DNA from: Schaalia odontolytica | GTDB taxonomy: Bacteria; Actinomycetota; Actinomycetes; Actinomycetales; Actinomycetaceae | Reading direction: 5' to 3' | Length of the DNA: 64,000 nt | Assembly (NCBI RefSeq): GCF_024584435.1 | Contig: NZ_CP102197.1 | Location: 1-64,000 of the forward strand | In this document: one piece after another, positions 40,068 through 48,820 of the stretch | Layout of the letters: every line of letters starts with the position of its first letter | How positions within the stretch are numbered: position 1 is the stretch's first letter | Made by a program: the position numbers and the translations under genes | Notes under the pieces: generated by a model | Database searches by the model: none | What the model was told of the DNA's origin: nothing | The model's input: the letters and a program-made list of their open reading frames with translations, nothing else

Positions 40068-41465
40068 GTGAGCGAGCGCATGACGAATGAAGCCAGACCC
40101 CGGAGAACCACGACCACCTACGTGCCCGATCGGGCGACGGTTCGTGTCGCCGTCCCCCGCGGCTGGGCCCGCGGCGTCCTCGCAGGAGTCGAGGCAGCCT
40201 TCGCCGGGTGGGCGATCACCACGGTGCTCACCATGGTTGCCTACCTGTCGATCCGGTCGAACACGTGGATGAACGATACAACCCCGCGCGATGCGCTCGG
40301 CCTGGGGGGTGACCTGTGGTCGGCCGTTGTGGGCGGAACCGCCGTGGTCGGGGGCGTCTCCTACCGGGCGATACCGACCCTGGTGGGGGCCATGCTTGTT
40401 GTTCTCGTGCGGGTCCTGCTGCGCACGACCGCGGGATTCCCCCGCTCCTCGGCGCTGTTCGCCGCGCCCGGTTTCCTGCTCACCTCCTGGCTCCTCGTGG
40501 GCGCCTCGGGCCAGCACTCGCACTGGTGGACGGGAACCCTCGGTGCGATCATCATTCCCCTCGTCGGCTCGGTGTGGTTTGTCGCGTCGGGCTACTCGCG
40601 CGACGATGGCGCGCCCGCCATGCAGCACTGGATTTCGGGTGGATTCAAGATGGGCGGGCTGCTCGTCGTGGCGCTCGCCCTCGCCGCGTCGGTCGCGTCG
40701 ATCGTGGCCCTCTCGCTCTCCTGGACCCGCGTGAGCGGAATTCACGAGCTTCTGGGAGCCTCTTCGGCGGCCGACTCGACCTTCATCGTCGGCGTGCAGT
40801 TGCTCTTCGCCCCCTCGGTGGTGGCGTGGGCGGCAGCATGGTGGTCGGGAGCGGGTTTCCTGACGGCCACCGACGCGTTGCACTCTCCGTCGGCCGCCGA
40901 CCAGGGTCCCATCCCCCCGATCCCGCTGCTCGGCGCGATCCCCGAGTCCGCCCCCGGCATGTGGTTGATCCTCCTTCCGATCTTGCTTGGCCTGGCCGTG
41001 GGAGCCGTGTGCGCCTGGCGTTTTCGGCGCGAACACCTCCTGCACCAGAGCGCCCAGGGTCTCCTCGCGACGGGAGTGTTCGCGGCGGTGGTAGCGCTGT
41101 GGATGTGGAGCGCGACCATGAGCCTGGGGGCCGTTCGCCTCTCGACGATGGGGCCGCGCGTCGGCTGGGTGACGCTCGCCCTCGTCCTCGAGATCGCGCT
41201 GCCCGCCGTGCTTGTCTCCCTGGCAACCCACCCCACGACGCTGGCGCTCATCGGGGAGGGGACGGGACGCGTGCGTCGGCGCGGCGAGGCAGCAGGCCGA
41301 CGCGCCAGCGAGGCCGACGTGTCCGAGGAGTCCGCGGCCTCGGCCAGCGGCGGCAGCGACGAGGGCGGGGACGGAGCCGCCGGCGAGCGGCGCGGAGGGG
41401 GCAGCGACGCGCACGAGGCGAACGAACCGTGGGCGCAACCCGCGCAGGAACAACACATCGACTAA
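40068..41465 (+). CDS. DUF6350 membrane protein (PerM-like)
   Basis: The 465-residue polytopic protein has about ten spans and an acidic, Gly/Glu-rich C-terminal tail. It resembles the DUF6350 / PerM family, linked to cell division and stress survival in mycobacteria, and the gene position between sucCD and purH is the one conserved in actinobacteria. GTG 40068 is preceded by CACTAT at 6 nt, again a leaderless arrangement; ATG 40080 is an alternative. The 3' end overlaps the TAAGCT -10 of the purH riboswitch transcript. Confidence 0.75.
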   Translation: MSERMTNEARPRRTTTTYVPDRATVRVAVPRGWARGVLAGVEAAFAGWAITTVLTMVAYLSIRSNTWMNDTTPRDALGLGGDLWSAVVGGTAVVGGVSYRAIPTLVGAMLVVLVRVLLRTTAGFPRSSALFAAPGFLLTSWLLVGASGQHSHWWTGTLGAIIIPLVGSVWFVASGYSRDDGAPAMQHWISGGFKMGGLLVVALALAASVASIVALSLSWTRVSGIHELLGASSAADSTFIVGVQLLFAPSVVAWAAAWWSGAGFLTATDALHSPSAADQGPIPPIPLLGAIPESAPGMWLILLPILLGLAVGAVCAWRFRREHLLHQSAQGLLATGVFAAVVALWMWSATMSLGAVRLSTMGPRVGWVTLALVLEIALPAVLVSLATHPTTLALIGEGTGRVRRRGEAAGRRASEADVSEESAASASGGSDEGGDGAAGERRGGGSDAHEANEPWAQPAQEQHID

Positions 41466-41546
41466 GCTGAAGGGGCCGCGACTGGCGAGGGTGGATGACC
41501 ACCGGGGAGCGGCCGACCTTCCCGAGAGGCGTCGCCCGCCTGGGCG
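41463..41546 (+). promoter_or_regulatory. ZTP (pfl) riboswitch and its promoter box, upstream of purH
   Basis: After a TAAGCT -10 (41463-41468), the leader 41472-41546 contains GGGGCCGCGACTGGCG, a short hairpin GGTGGatgaCCACC, GGGGAGCGGCC, and the distal CGCCCGCCTGGGCG block. These match the conserved P1/P2-P3 elements of the ZTP riboswitch, which senses the purine precursor ZTP/ZMP. The purH ribosome site follows within 20 nt. PurH consumes ZMP (AICAR), so the ligand makes sense. The platform might act on translation, since no clear terminator hairpin is seen. Confidence 0.82.
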
Positions 41547-41572
41547 CCCGGGTGACCCGACCTGGAGGAACC

Positions 41573-43417
41573 ATGTCCGTTTCCCTCGACAACCTGGAAC
41601 CCATTGACCTGCGCCCGATCAGGCGGGCCCTGATCTCTGTCTACGACAAGACGGGACTGGAGGACCTGGCGCGTGCCCTCGGCGCTGCCGGTGTGGAGAT
41701 TGTGTCCACGGGCTCGACGGCCGAACGCATCAGCGCCGCCGGAATCCCCGTCACCCCCGTGGAAGCCGTCACGGGCTTCCCCGAGGTGCTCGAGGGGCGG
41801 GTGAAGACCCTGCACCCCTTCGTCCATGCCGGCATCCTTGCCGACCAGCGCAAGGCCAGCCACCGTGAGCAGATCGCCTCCCTCGGAATCGCCCCCTTCG
41901 ACCTGGTGGTGTGCAACCTGTACCCCTTTGCGGACACCGTTGCCTCGGGCGCCTCCTTCGATGCGTGCGTCGAGCAGATCGACATCGGTGGGCCTTCCAT
42001 GGTGCGCGCGGCCGCCAAGAACCACCCCTCGGTCGCGGTCGTGACCTCCCCGAGTCGATACGCCGATGTCGCCGAGGCGGTGGCGGGGGAGGGCTTCACG
42101 CTCGCCCAGCGTCGTCGGCTCGCGGCCGAGGCATTCGCTCACACCGCCGCCTACGACCTCGCGATCGCCGGGTGGCTGGCAGACCAGCTTGAGTTGGAGG
42201 ACGTGCGCGAGACCCTGGACGATGCGGCCGAAGCACACCTGGAGGCCTCGGACGCCGCTTTCCTCGCCTCGCTCGGCTACCGAGATGGCGGGGAGGATTG
42301 TGTTGAGGACGAGCCCGGCGAGACGGATGGGGTGGCCTCGGGGATGCCCGTTGTCGTCGCGGACGCCTTCGAGCGCGTGGAGTCGTTGCGTTACGGGGAG
42401 AACCCGCACCAGGGCGCGGCCGTCTACCGCGAGATCGATGAGAGCTTCGAGGAATCGGACCCCGAGGATGGGGCTGCGGCACAGGGTATTGCCAATGCGA
42501 TCCAGCTCCACGGCAAGGCGATGAGCTACAACAACTACACGGATGGGGACGCCGCTCTGCGTGCCGCCTACGATCATGAGCGTCCGTGCGTTGCCATCAT
42601 TAAGCACGCGAACCCGTGCGGCATCGCCGTCGGCGAGGACGTGGCCGAGGCACATCGGCTCGCGCACGCGTGCGACCCCGTGTCTGCATTCGGCGGCGTC
42701 ATCGCGGTCAATCGTCCGGTGAGCGTGGAGCTCGCCCGCCAGATCGTCCCGATCTTTACCGAGGTTGTGCTGGCCCCCGGATACGACGAGGGGGCCCTCG
42801 AGGTTTTGCGCGCAAAGAAGAACCTGCGTGTCCTTCAGGTCCAGCCCCCGGCGCGAGGTTCGTACGAGTTCAAGCAGATCAGCGGCGGGCTGCTGGTGCA
42901 GGAACGAGACGATATTGATGCGCCCGGAGATAGTGCGACCAACTGGACGCTGGCCGCCGGTGCGCCCGCCGACGAGCGGACCCTTGCCGACCTGGAGTTC
43001 GCCTGGCGGGCGGTACGTTCCGTTCGCTCGAACGCGATCCTGCTGGTGAAGGACGGTGCGTCCGTGGGCGTGGGCATGGGACAGGTGAATCGCGTCGACT
43101 CCTGCAAGCTCGCTGTCGAGCGGGCAAACACCCTCGGGGCGCGCTCGACGGGGGATGCGGCCGCCTCAGAGGATGCCGCAGGGGGTGCGCGCGCCTCCGA
43201 CGTTGTGGCCGAGGCACCCGAGCGCCGCTCTGTCGGGGCGGTCGCTGCCTCCGACGCGTTCTTCCCCTTCGCCGACGGCCTGCAGGTCCTCATTGACGCG
43301 GGAGTGAGCGCCGTGGTGCAGCCCGGTGGGTCCGTGCGTGATCAGGAGTCGATCGACGCGGCGAATGCTGCCGGCATCACGATGTACCTGACGGGGACGC
43401 GCCACTTCGCGCACTGA
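41573..43417 (+). CDS. purH: Bifunctional AICAR transformylase / IMP cyclohydrolase
   Basis: PurH carries out the last two steps of IMP synthesis. ATG 41573 has GGAGG 5 nt upstream; the open frame upstream overlaps the riboswitch. The MGS-like cyclohydrolase domain ([18 protein letters not shown]) precedes the transformylase domain ([32 protein letters not shown]). At 614 residues it is about 90 longer than usual. Acidic/Ala-rich inserts occur near residues 230-260 and 275-315, and a further one ([18 protein letters not shown]) near residue 525 before the last active-site strand. purN is not in the usual place just upstream. Confidence 0.95.
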   Translation: MSVSLDNLEPIDLRPIRRALISVYDKTGLEDLARALGAAGVEIVSTGSTAERISAAGIPVTPVEAVTGFPEVLEGRVKTLHPFVHAGILADQRKASHREQIASLGIAPFDLVVCNLYPFADTVASGASFDACVEQIDIGGPSMVRAAAKNHPSVAVVTSPSRYADVAEAVAGEGFTLAQRRRLAAEAFAHTAAYDLAIAGWLADQLELEDVRETLDDAAEAHLEASDAAFLASLGYRDGGEDCVEDEPGETDGVASGMPVVVADAFERVESLRYGENPHQGAAVYREIDESFEESDPEDGAAAQGIANAIQLHGKAMSYNNYTDGDAALRAAYDHERPCVAIIKHANPCGIAVGEDVAEAHRLAHACDPVSAFGGVIAVNRPVSVELARQIVPIFTEVVLAPGYDEGALEVLRAKKNLRVLQVQPPARGSYEFKQISGGLLVQERDDIDAPGDSATNWTLAAGAPADERTLADLEFAWRAVRSVRSNAILLVKDGASVGVGMGQVNRVDSCKLAVERANTLGARSTGDAAASEDAAGGARASDVVAEAPERRSVGAVAASDAFFPFADGLQVLIDAGVSAVVQPGGSVRDQESIDAANAAGITMYLTGTRHFAH

Positions 43418-43426
43418 AGGCCTCTC

Positions 43427-43471
43427 GACCGCGGGGCGGGTGGGTCCGGAGGAGTCGCCCGCCCCGCGGTC
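43427..43471 (+). terminator. Terminator after purH
   Basis: Arms GACCGCGGGGCGGG (43427-43440) and CCCGCCCCGCGGTC (43458-43471) pair over 14 bp, then GTCTTCTC. Confidence 0.85.
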
Positions 43472-43607
43472 GTCTTCTCGCGGTGCGGTCCTCATCCTCG
43501 GACGGAAGCCGACTCATCCGGCTCCGTCGTGCGGCGCTGTCGACGAGGCTGCGTCGCGCGTCCTTCCCAACGAGCCTGACCATCGCCTGTGATGTGCTTG
43601 CGCGAGG

Positions 43608-43648
43608 TTGACAGGCCCCCACAGCCGGTGTCTAATTCAACTATTGAA
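43608..43648 (+). promoter_or_regulatory. bioY promoter with overlapping palindromic operator
   Basis: TTGACA (43608-43613) and TCTAAT (43631-43636) are 17 bp apart. The palindrome TTCAActaTTGAA (43636-43648) starts in the -10 box and covers the predicted transcription start, so a repressor bound there would block initiation. It is reminiscent of BioQ-type sites (TGAAC-N3-GTTCA) but not identical. Confidence 0.65.
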
Positions 43649-43681
43649 CTAACGGCCGTTGGCCCCGTCGAAAGGCTCTCT

Positions 43682-44269
43682 ATGACCACGATGACCGCTA
43701 CCCCCGCCCTCCCGGCGCGCCGCAACCGCGTCCTCGCCGATCGCCTGGGCGGCTCCCTCGTCCGCGAGATTGCCCTCGTGGTCGGTGGCACGCTCGCGAT
43801 GATTGCCCTGGCTCGGATCTCGGTTCCCCTGCCGTTCACGCCCATTCCGGTTTCCCTGGGCACCCTCGGCGCGCTGTCGGTGGGCACGGTTCTTGGCGCG
43901 CGTCGAGGTCTCATCTCGGTCCTTGGGTACGCGGCCCTGGGCGTTGCGGGCGCCCCGGTCTTCACCGGGTCAAACGTCGGTTGGGCGTTCGCATCCTTCG
44001 GCTACATCCTCGGATACTTCCTGGTGGCGGCGATCGCCGGACTGGCCGCCGAGCGTGGGGCAGACCGACGCGTCATCACGATGGCGCCGACCGCCCTGGT
44101 CTCCCTGGCGTCCGTGTACATCGCGGGCCTGGCCTGGATGATTCCCTTCACCCACATGACCTTCACGGATGGACTCCTCAAGGGTTTCGTTCCCTTTATC
44201 ATCGGTGATCTTGTCAAGGCGGCCGTTGCCACCGGACTTTTCCCGGTGCTTCGCTCGTTCTTCCGCTGA
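43682..44269 (+). CDS. bioY: Biotin transporter BioY (ECF S component)
   Basis: The 195-residue membrane protein binds biotin for uptake. Features: PLPFTPIPVSLGTLGALSVG (residues 49-68), RRGLISVLGYAALGVAGAPVF, GYILGYFLVA and the C-terminal FIIGDLVKAAVA with the conserved Asp/Lys. Six spans are predicted. GAAAGG precedes ATG 43682 by 6-8 nt. No EcfT or EcfA genes lie beside it, so it either uses shared energising subunits encoded elsewhere or acts alone. Confidence 0.92.
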   Translation: MTTMTATPALPARRNRVLADRLGGSLVREIALVVGGTLAMIALARISVPLPFTPIPVSLGTLGALSVGTVLGARRGLISVLGYAALGVAGAPVFTGSNVGWAFASFGYILGYFLVAAIAGLAAERGADRRVITMAPTALVSLASVYIAGLAWMIPFTHMTFTDGLLKGFVPFIIGDLVKAAVATGLFPVLRSFFR

Positions 44270-44294
44270 GCGCTTCGCCGCGCAGGCGTCAGTA

Positions 44295-44325
44295 GGCGGC
44301 CTCGCCCCGATGGGGTGGGGCCGCC
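44295..44325 (+). terminator. Terminator after bioY
   Basis: GGCGGCC (44295-44301) pairs with GGCCGCC (44319-44325), with inner CCCC/GGGG pairs; GTCTTCTTCC follows. Confidence 0.65.
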
Positions 44326-44335
44326 GTCTTCTTCC

Positions 44336-44504
44336 GGCTGGTGAAACCCGGGGCGCCCCTGTCCCGGGGTTGTCTGTGGGCTGGTGAAACCCGGGGCGCC
44401 CCTGCTGGGGCGAATCGGCCCCACATCGGTACTTTTGTCGAGGCAGGGGTGGTCGCGGTTTCGTGCGGCGTTGCGCTCCTCCGAGCAGGGGTGGTCGCGG
44501 TTTC
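44336..44504. repeat. Mirrored 2+2 repeat array, 42-43-bp period
   Basis: A 26-bp repeat (core GGTGAAACCCGGGGCGCC) lies at 44336-44361 and 44379-44404. A 20-bp repeat GCAGGGGTGGTCGCGGTTTC lies at 44443-44462 and 44485-44504 and is an imperfect reverse complement of the first (GAAACC...CCCCTG). The four copies are symmetric about 44424, where GGGGCgaatcGGCCCC forms a central hairpin. No gene is present between bioY and guaA. Confidence 0.8.
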
Positions 44505-44660
44505 ACGCGTGCCGCTCGCTCGGCGTCGGATCGCTCCGAGACGCCTCGCTCGGCTCATCGCATCGGTGCCGACGGCGCGGGTGACGGCGATGGCGCGCGT
44601 GCGCGGAGACACGTGCAATGAAGCGCGACGCCGTGAGTGAGCCCGGGTACCATGGGCAGG

Positions 44661-46232
44661 GTGAACGCTACCGACATGCATCCCGTCCTCGTCGTCGACT
44701 TCGGCGCGCAGTATGCCCAGCTCATCGCCCGCCGTGTGCGCGAGGCGAACGTCTACTCGGAGATCGTTCCTCACACGATGAGCGTGGCCGACATGCTCGC
44801 GAAGGAGCCGGCAGCGATCATTCTCTCGGGTGGGCCGTCCTCCGTGTATGAAGAGGGTGCGCCGAGCGTGGATCCGGCGATCTTCGAGGCCGGCGTGCCG
44901 GTCCTGGGGATCTGCTACGGCTTCCAGACCATGGCCCACGCCCTGGGTGGCACCGTGGGTCGCACGGGCACCCGCGAGTACGGGCACACCGAGGCGTCCG
45001 TCGCGGCAGACTCGTGCCTCTTCGGTGGCACCCCGGGCGACCAGATCGTGTGGATGAGCCACGGCGACGCCGTCCAGGGCGCCCCGCAGGGGTTCACCGT
45101 CACGGCCTCCACCTCCGAGACCCCGGTCGCGGCCTTCGAGTCGCGTGAGCGCCGCCTCTACGGCCTGCAGTGGCACCCCGAGGTGGGCCACTCCCAGTTC
45201 GGACAGGCTGCCCTGAGGAACTTCCTGTACGAGGGTGCTGGCCTGGAGCCCACGTGGACCGCCGGTTCGATCGTGGACGAGCAGGTCGCGAAGATCCGCG
45301 AGCAGGTGGGCGACGCGCAGGTCATTTGCGCCCTGTCGGGCGGCGTGGACTCCTCCGTGGCAGCCGCTCTTGTTCACAGGGCTGTCGGCGACCAGCTGAC
45401 CTGCTTCTTCATCGACCACGGTCTGCTGCGTGCGGGCGAGCGCGAGCAGGTGGAGGGTGACTACGCGCGCGGCATGGGCATCCGCGTCATCACGTGCGAC
45501 GAGTCCGAGCGCTTCCTCTCCGCCCTCGCCGGCGTCACCGAGCCTGAGGCCAAGCGCAAGATCATCGGTCGCGAGTTCATTCGCTCCTTCGAGGCCGCCC
45601 AGAAGCAGGTCATCGAGGAGGTGGGCGCCGCCGGCGGCGAGGTGAAGTTCCTGGTTCAGGGCACCCTGTACCCCGACGTCGTCGAGTCCGGCGGCGGCGA
45701 GGGCGCGGCCAACATCAAGAGCCACCACAACGTGGGCGGCCTGCCCGAGGACATGACCTTTGAGCTGGTTGAGCCCCTGCGTACTCTCTTCAAGGACGAG
45801 GTGCGCGCGGTGGGCCGCGAGCTGGGCCTGCCCGACTACCTGGTGAACCGCCAGCCCTTCCCGGGCCCCGGCCTGGGCATCCGCATCATCGGCGAGGTCA
45901 CGCGCGAGCGCCTGGATATCCTGCGTGCCGCCGACCTGATCGCCCGCGAGGAGCTCACCGCCGCCGGCCTGGATCAGGAGATCTGGCAGTGCCCGGTCGT
46001 CCTGCTCGCCGACGTGCGTAGCGTGGGCGTCCAGGGGGACGGGCGCACCTACGGTCACCCGATCGTGCTGCGCCCCGTGTCCTCCGAGGATGCGATGACG
46101 GCGGACTGGACGCGCCTGCCCTACGACGTGTTGGCCCGCATCTCCACGCGTATCACCAACTCGGTGCCCGAGGTCAACCGCGTCGTCCTCGACGTGACCT
46201 CCAAGCCCCCGGCCACCATCGAGTGGGAGTGA
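44661..46232 (+). CDS. guaA: GMP synthase (glutamine-hydrolysing)
   Basis: GuaA aminates XMP to GMP. The class I glutamine amidotransferase domain has catalytic Cys85 ([13 protein letters not shown]) and [10 protein letters not shown]; the ATP pyrophosphatase has [14 protein letters not shown], and the dimerisation domain ends in [18 protein letters not shown] 44661 is preferred (523 residues) because TACCAT at 44648-44653 lies 7 nt before it, implying a leaderless mRNA; ATG 44652 and GTG 44637 are alternatives. Confidence 0.95.
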   Translation: MNATDMHPVLVVDFGAQYAQLIARRVREANVYSEIVPHTMSVADMLAKEPAAIILSGGPSSVYEEGAPSVDPAIFEAGVPVLGICYGFQTMAHALGGTVGRTGTREYGHTEASVAADSCLFGGTPGDQIVWMSHGDAVQGAPQGFTVTASTSETPVAAFESRERRLYGLQWHPEVGHSQFGQAALRNFLYEGAGLEPTWTAGSIVDEQVAKIREQVGDAQVICALSGGVDSSVAAALVHRAVGDQLTCFFIDHGLLRAGEREQVEGDYARGMGIRVITCDESERFLSALAGVTEPEAKRKIIGREFIRSFEAAQKQVIEEVGAAGGEVKFLVQGTLYPDVVESGGGEGAANIKSHHNVGGLPEDMTFELVEPLRTLFKDEVRAVGRELGLPDYLVNRQPFPGPGLGIRIIGEVTRERLDILRAADLIAREELTAAGLDQEIWQCPVVLLADVRSVGVQGDGRTYGHPIVLRPVSSEDAMTADWTRLPYDVLARISTRITNSVPEVNRVVLDVTSKPPATIEWE

Positions 46233-46268
46233 CGCTCACGCCGAGCTGAGTGCACACGCTCAAAGCCT

Positions 46269-46300
46269 CGGCCTCGTCCCTGGTTCGTGGGACGAGGCCG
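46269..46300 (+). terminator. Terminator after guaA
   Basis: Arms CGGCCTCGTCCC (46269-46280) and GGGACGAGGCCG (46289-46300) pair over 12 bp, then GGGTTCGTTT. Same word family as at 1832, 2787 and 34512. Confidence 0.85.
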
Positions 46301-46364
46301 GGGTTCGTTTATCGAGAGAGCGCGGCGAGTGCCAGATCTTCCATGCTCGGGAGTGGCCAGTCGC

Positions 46365-46402
46365 TTGATCTGAGTCTAGGTTCTGACCATAATTATGGTC
46401 AG
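46365..46402 (+). promoter_or_regulatory. Toxin-antitoxin promoter with 20-bp operator
   Basis: TTGATC (46365-46370) and CATAAT (46388-46393) are 17 bp apart. The perfect palindrome CTGACCATAATTATGGTCAG (46383-46402) covers the -10 box, the arrangement used for autoregulation by Phd-type antitoxins. Confidence 0.8.
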
Positions 46403-46422
46403 GATCGAAAGGGGTAGGTAGC

Positions 46423-46635
46423 ATGTCGACACTGACTATGGGGCTCGCCGAGGCGAAGAACAACTTTTCGCGAGTGACAGCAGAGGTGAATAGGACGGGG
46501 AAGCCTGTCACGATCCTCAAGAACAACAGGCCTTGGGTGGTCATTCAACCGGCGCAGCAGTCTGAGAGTGCTGTCGATGTTGCTGTTGACTTCATGGATG
46601 CCTACGCGGACGTGTTTGAAGAGCTTGCGAAGTGA
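46423..46635 (+). CDS. Type II antitoxin, Phd/YefM family
   Basis: This 70-residue protein neutralises the Doc toxin encoded next and probably represses the operon through the palindrome upstream. It has the Phd N-terminal DNA-binding fold: GLAEAKNNFSRVTAEVNRTG and KPVTILKNNRPWVVIQP, followed by an acidic C-terminal helix that would cover the toxin. AAAGGGG lies about 9 nt before ATG. Composition is less GC-rich than in neighbouring core genes, as expected of a mobile module. Confidence 0.9.
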   Translation: MSTLTMGLAEAKNNFSRVTAEVNRTGKPVTILKNNRPWVVIQPAQQSESAVDVAVDFMDAYADVFEELAK

Positions 46636-47015
46636 ACGCTTTCGCGTTTTCGCGGGACGATGTGTGTGCCATCCATTCAGCTGCGATTGCTCGCTTCGGT
46701 GGCTTGGATGCTGTGCGAGACGAGGGGATGTTGGCCTCGGCTCTCGCCCAACCCTTCCAGACCTTTGGGGGTGAGGAGCTCTACCCAAGTGCAGTCGAGA
46801 AAGCGTGTCGGTACGCTGTTGGGATTATTTCGGGGCATCCCTTCCTGGATGGAAACAAGCGAACTGGCGCTGCTCTGTTAGGCACGTATCTCAGGATGTG
46901 TGGTGTTGGTTTTACGCCTGACCATGCGGAGTTCCTTTCAGCCATGCTGGGGGTAGCTGATGGGTCTATGAGTTACGAGCAACTCGTGGACTGGGTGAGA
47001 ATCGTCGTTGGGTAA
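46632..47015 (+). CDS. doc: Doc-type toxin (Fic/Doc family)
   Basis: GTG 46632 overlaps the antitoxin stop by GTGA. The 127-residue protein has the Fic/Doc motif HPFLDGNKRTG at residues 69-79 (His69, Asp73, Lys76). Lys in place of the Gly of classical Fic proteins is the Doc version, a kinase that phosphorylates EF-Tu and halts translation. Length matches Doc (126 in phage P1). The gene is complete and shows no sign of inactivation. Confidence 0.92.
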   Translation: MNAFAFSRDDVCAIHSAAIARFGGLDAVRDEGMLASALAQPFQTFGGEELYPSAVEKACRYAVGIISGHPFLDGNKRTGAALLGTYLRMCGVGFTPDHAEFLSAMLGVADGSMSYEQLVDWVRIVVG

Positions 47016-47113
47016 TCGCCTACGGTTTTGTGTTGGTGATTCAGTGATGGAACATTCCGTGGAGTAGGGTTCGCCGTCGCGACTTAGCAGTGGTTGATCA
47101 AGGAGGACAACAC

Positions 47114-47983
47114 GTGGATCTACTGGAATACATGCGTTCACAAAACGGCATGACTCAGGAAGAATGGGAACGTACCTTTGAGGACGAGGCCACGGAGATC
47201 CTCGTTCTGCTTGCCGGCGGGCGGGGGGCGAGTAAGAGGAACGGATTCTGGGAGGTCGCGCACTACTTCATCGCGTATGTGGATTGCCAGACCGGCGCAC
47301 TGCACGCGGGGGAGGGCCGGATCGTCTATCCCGTTAGCGATGAGGAGCACGATGCTGGAGGCATCCTCGACCGTTTCGGTCAAGAGATGATCTATCGCGT
47401 GAAGGCGCGTAAGGAGGTCCCTCAGGAAGTTCCCGAGGGTGTTGCCGCCTCCGTGCAGAACCACTTCCTGATCGTCGAGGTTCTCGAAGAGGAACCCCCG
47501 TGCCCCGTCCTGGAGGAGGTCCTGGCCGAATATCGCCAGCCGGTGGTGGTGGCCGACGAGGAGCTGGGCGAGCTCACCCTCGACAAGGACTACGACGTGT
47601 TCGAAGGCCATGTCCTGTGGCAGGGTGAGCAGATCGACGTGTCACTTGAGGTCGATGCGGCGAGCGAGGACACCTGGACCGCAGCTGTGCAGGCAATGAG
47701 ACGGATGGTGGCCGATCAGGCCGCGTGGGACCGGGATATGCGGGCGTTCGCCGCGCGAGAGCTGACGCAGCTCGCGTGCGAGTGGCGCGAATCTGCCGAC
47801 GAGGAGGTCCCCGAGATAACGGAAGGGAGCTTTGCGCGCCGAATCGAGCTGCGCAGCATCGCGATGGACGCCGAGGGTTCATTTTCCGCCTACTTCGATG
47901 ACGACGATATGTTCTTTGGGCACTGCGTCGTGGTGTATGGAACTGTCGCGGATGGGGTGGCCTCGGTGGAAATGGCGGGTTAG
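47114..47983 (+). CDS. DUF2262 domain protein
   Basis: GTG 47114 has AAGGAGG 6 nt upstream. The 289-residue acidic protein has an N-terminal half unknown to me (residues 1-145, with YFIAYVDCQTGALHAGEG) and a C-terminal DUF2262 domain (about 150-289: LGELTLDKDYDVFEGHVLWQG, SIAMDAEGSFSAYFDDDDMF, FGHCVVVYGTV). No signal or membrane span. Function of DUF2262 is not established. Its 3' end is partly duplicated at 49819-49959 as a relic. The stop overlaps by 4 bp the end of the convergent membrane gene. Confidence 0.82.
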   Translation: MDLLEYMRSQNGMTQEEWERTFEDEATEILVLLAGGRGASKRNGFWEVAHYFIAYVDCQTGALHAGEGRIVYPVSDEEHDAGGILDRFGQEMIYRVKARKEVPQEVPEGVAASVQNHFLIVEVLEEEPPCPVLEEVLAEYRQPVVVADEELGELTLDKDYDVFEGHVLWQGEQIDVSLEVDAASEDTWTAAVQAMRRMVADQAAWDRDMRAFAARELTQLACEWRESADEEVPEITEGSFARRIELRSIAMDAEGSFSAYFDDDDMFFGHCVVVYGTVADGVASVEMAG

Positions 47984-48528
47984 GCATCCTGCGCGTTGGC
48001 CGGAGCAGTGCTATCGAGTCGACGCAGGAGCACGTACAGCCAGATAGCTGCGACAAGGTCTGCGATAGGAACGGCGTGCATCTTCCTGAGTCTTTTTGCT
48101 GTTGCTGATGGGATTGTCTGTTCGGCCGGTAGGCGTTTTGTTGCGGCAAACCCATGGAAGGATGACACGATCATCAAGAAGTAGACTCCCGCGTCCAGAG
48201 GAAGAATGAGGAAAATCATCAGCAAGCCGCTTACGTTGCCGTGGGAGCTATCTAGCGGAACGATGATCGTGAGAATGAGCATGATGAGGAAGATGGGGAG
48301 GAGAGCAAGTTTGATGACGAGGCCCCAAAATGCGAGTACGCGTGGAGCAACCTTGTCTTGAGAGTGGAGCACAGTCAGGGCGCTGAAACAAGTGGCGATG
48401 AGTAGTGCGACGATCCACGGGCCTGGCGAGAGCAGCGGCTGGATGGGGAGGTTGAGGTCGAAGCGCCATCCTGCGTAGACCATGGCGATGAAGAAGAGGG
48501 GTGCGGCGACGCGTGCAACTCTGTCCAT
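47980..48528 (-). CDS. Hypothetical membrane protein, five or so spans
   Basis: The 182-residue protein starts MDRVARVAAPLFFIAMVYAG after AGGAAAG (8-9 nt upstream). Hydrophobic spans cover about residues 8-22, 37-52, 64-90, 102-125 and 150-168. I recognise no family. Lower GC and a codon mix unlike core genes mark it as accessory, like the adjacent methyltransferase. A GAGGCCT-type hairpin lies just upstream on the + strand. Confidence 0.7.
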   Translation of the reverse strand: MDRVARVAAPLFFIAMVYAGWRFDLNLPIQPLLSPGPWIVALLIATCFSALTVLHSQDKVAPRVLAFWGLVIKLALLPIFLIMLILTIIVPLDSSHGNVSGLLMIFLILPLDAGVYFLMIVSSFHGFAATKRLPAEQTIPSATAKRLRKMHAVPIADLVAAIWLYVLLRRLDSTAPANAQDA

Positions 48529-48589
48529 GTGCAGCTTTCCTCATAGGGTTTCATTGACTCGCGATGACTTTAGCATCCCTCTCCTGTGA

Positions 48590-48622
48590 CGAGGCCTGCC
48601 CCGCCAAGCAGGGTAGGCCTCG
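48590..48622. terminator. Hairpin between the two minus-strand accessory genes
   Basis: CGAGGCCTGCC (48590-48600) pairs with GGTAGGCCTCG (48612-48622), with one G-T pair and extra CCC/GGG. It would end the methyltransferase transcript on the minus strand. The remaining 290 bp of this gap contain no gene. Confidence 0.55.
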
Positions 48623-48820
48623 CTAGTGCGCGTCGAGCCGCTACCGAAATAGTCGGCGCACTGTCACGTCATACTCACGCGCTGGTGTGAGTGTTACTTC
48701 GGACCCTCCATGGTGCACCTCGGAGGGACTCGCGCAGTAATCGCACAGCCAGGCTTTCCAATGTTTGAGTGTTCTATAACTTGTCTGGCCCTCGCAAGCC
48801 TAAGTCCACTTTGCGCGCTT

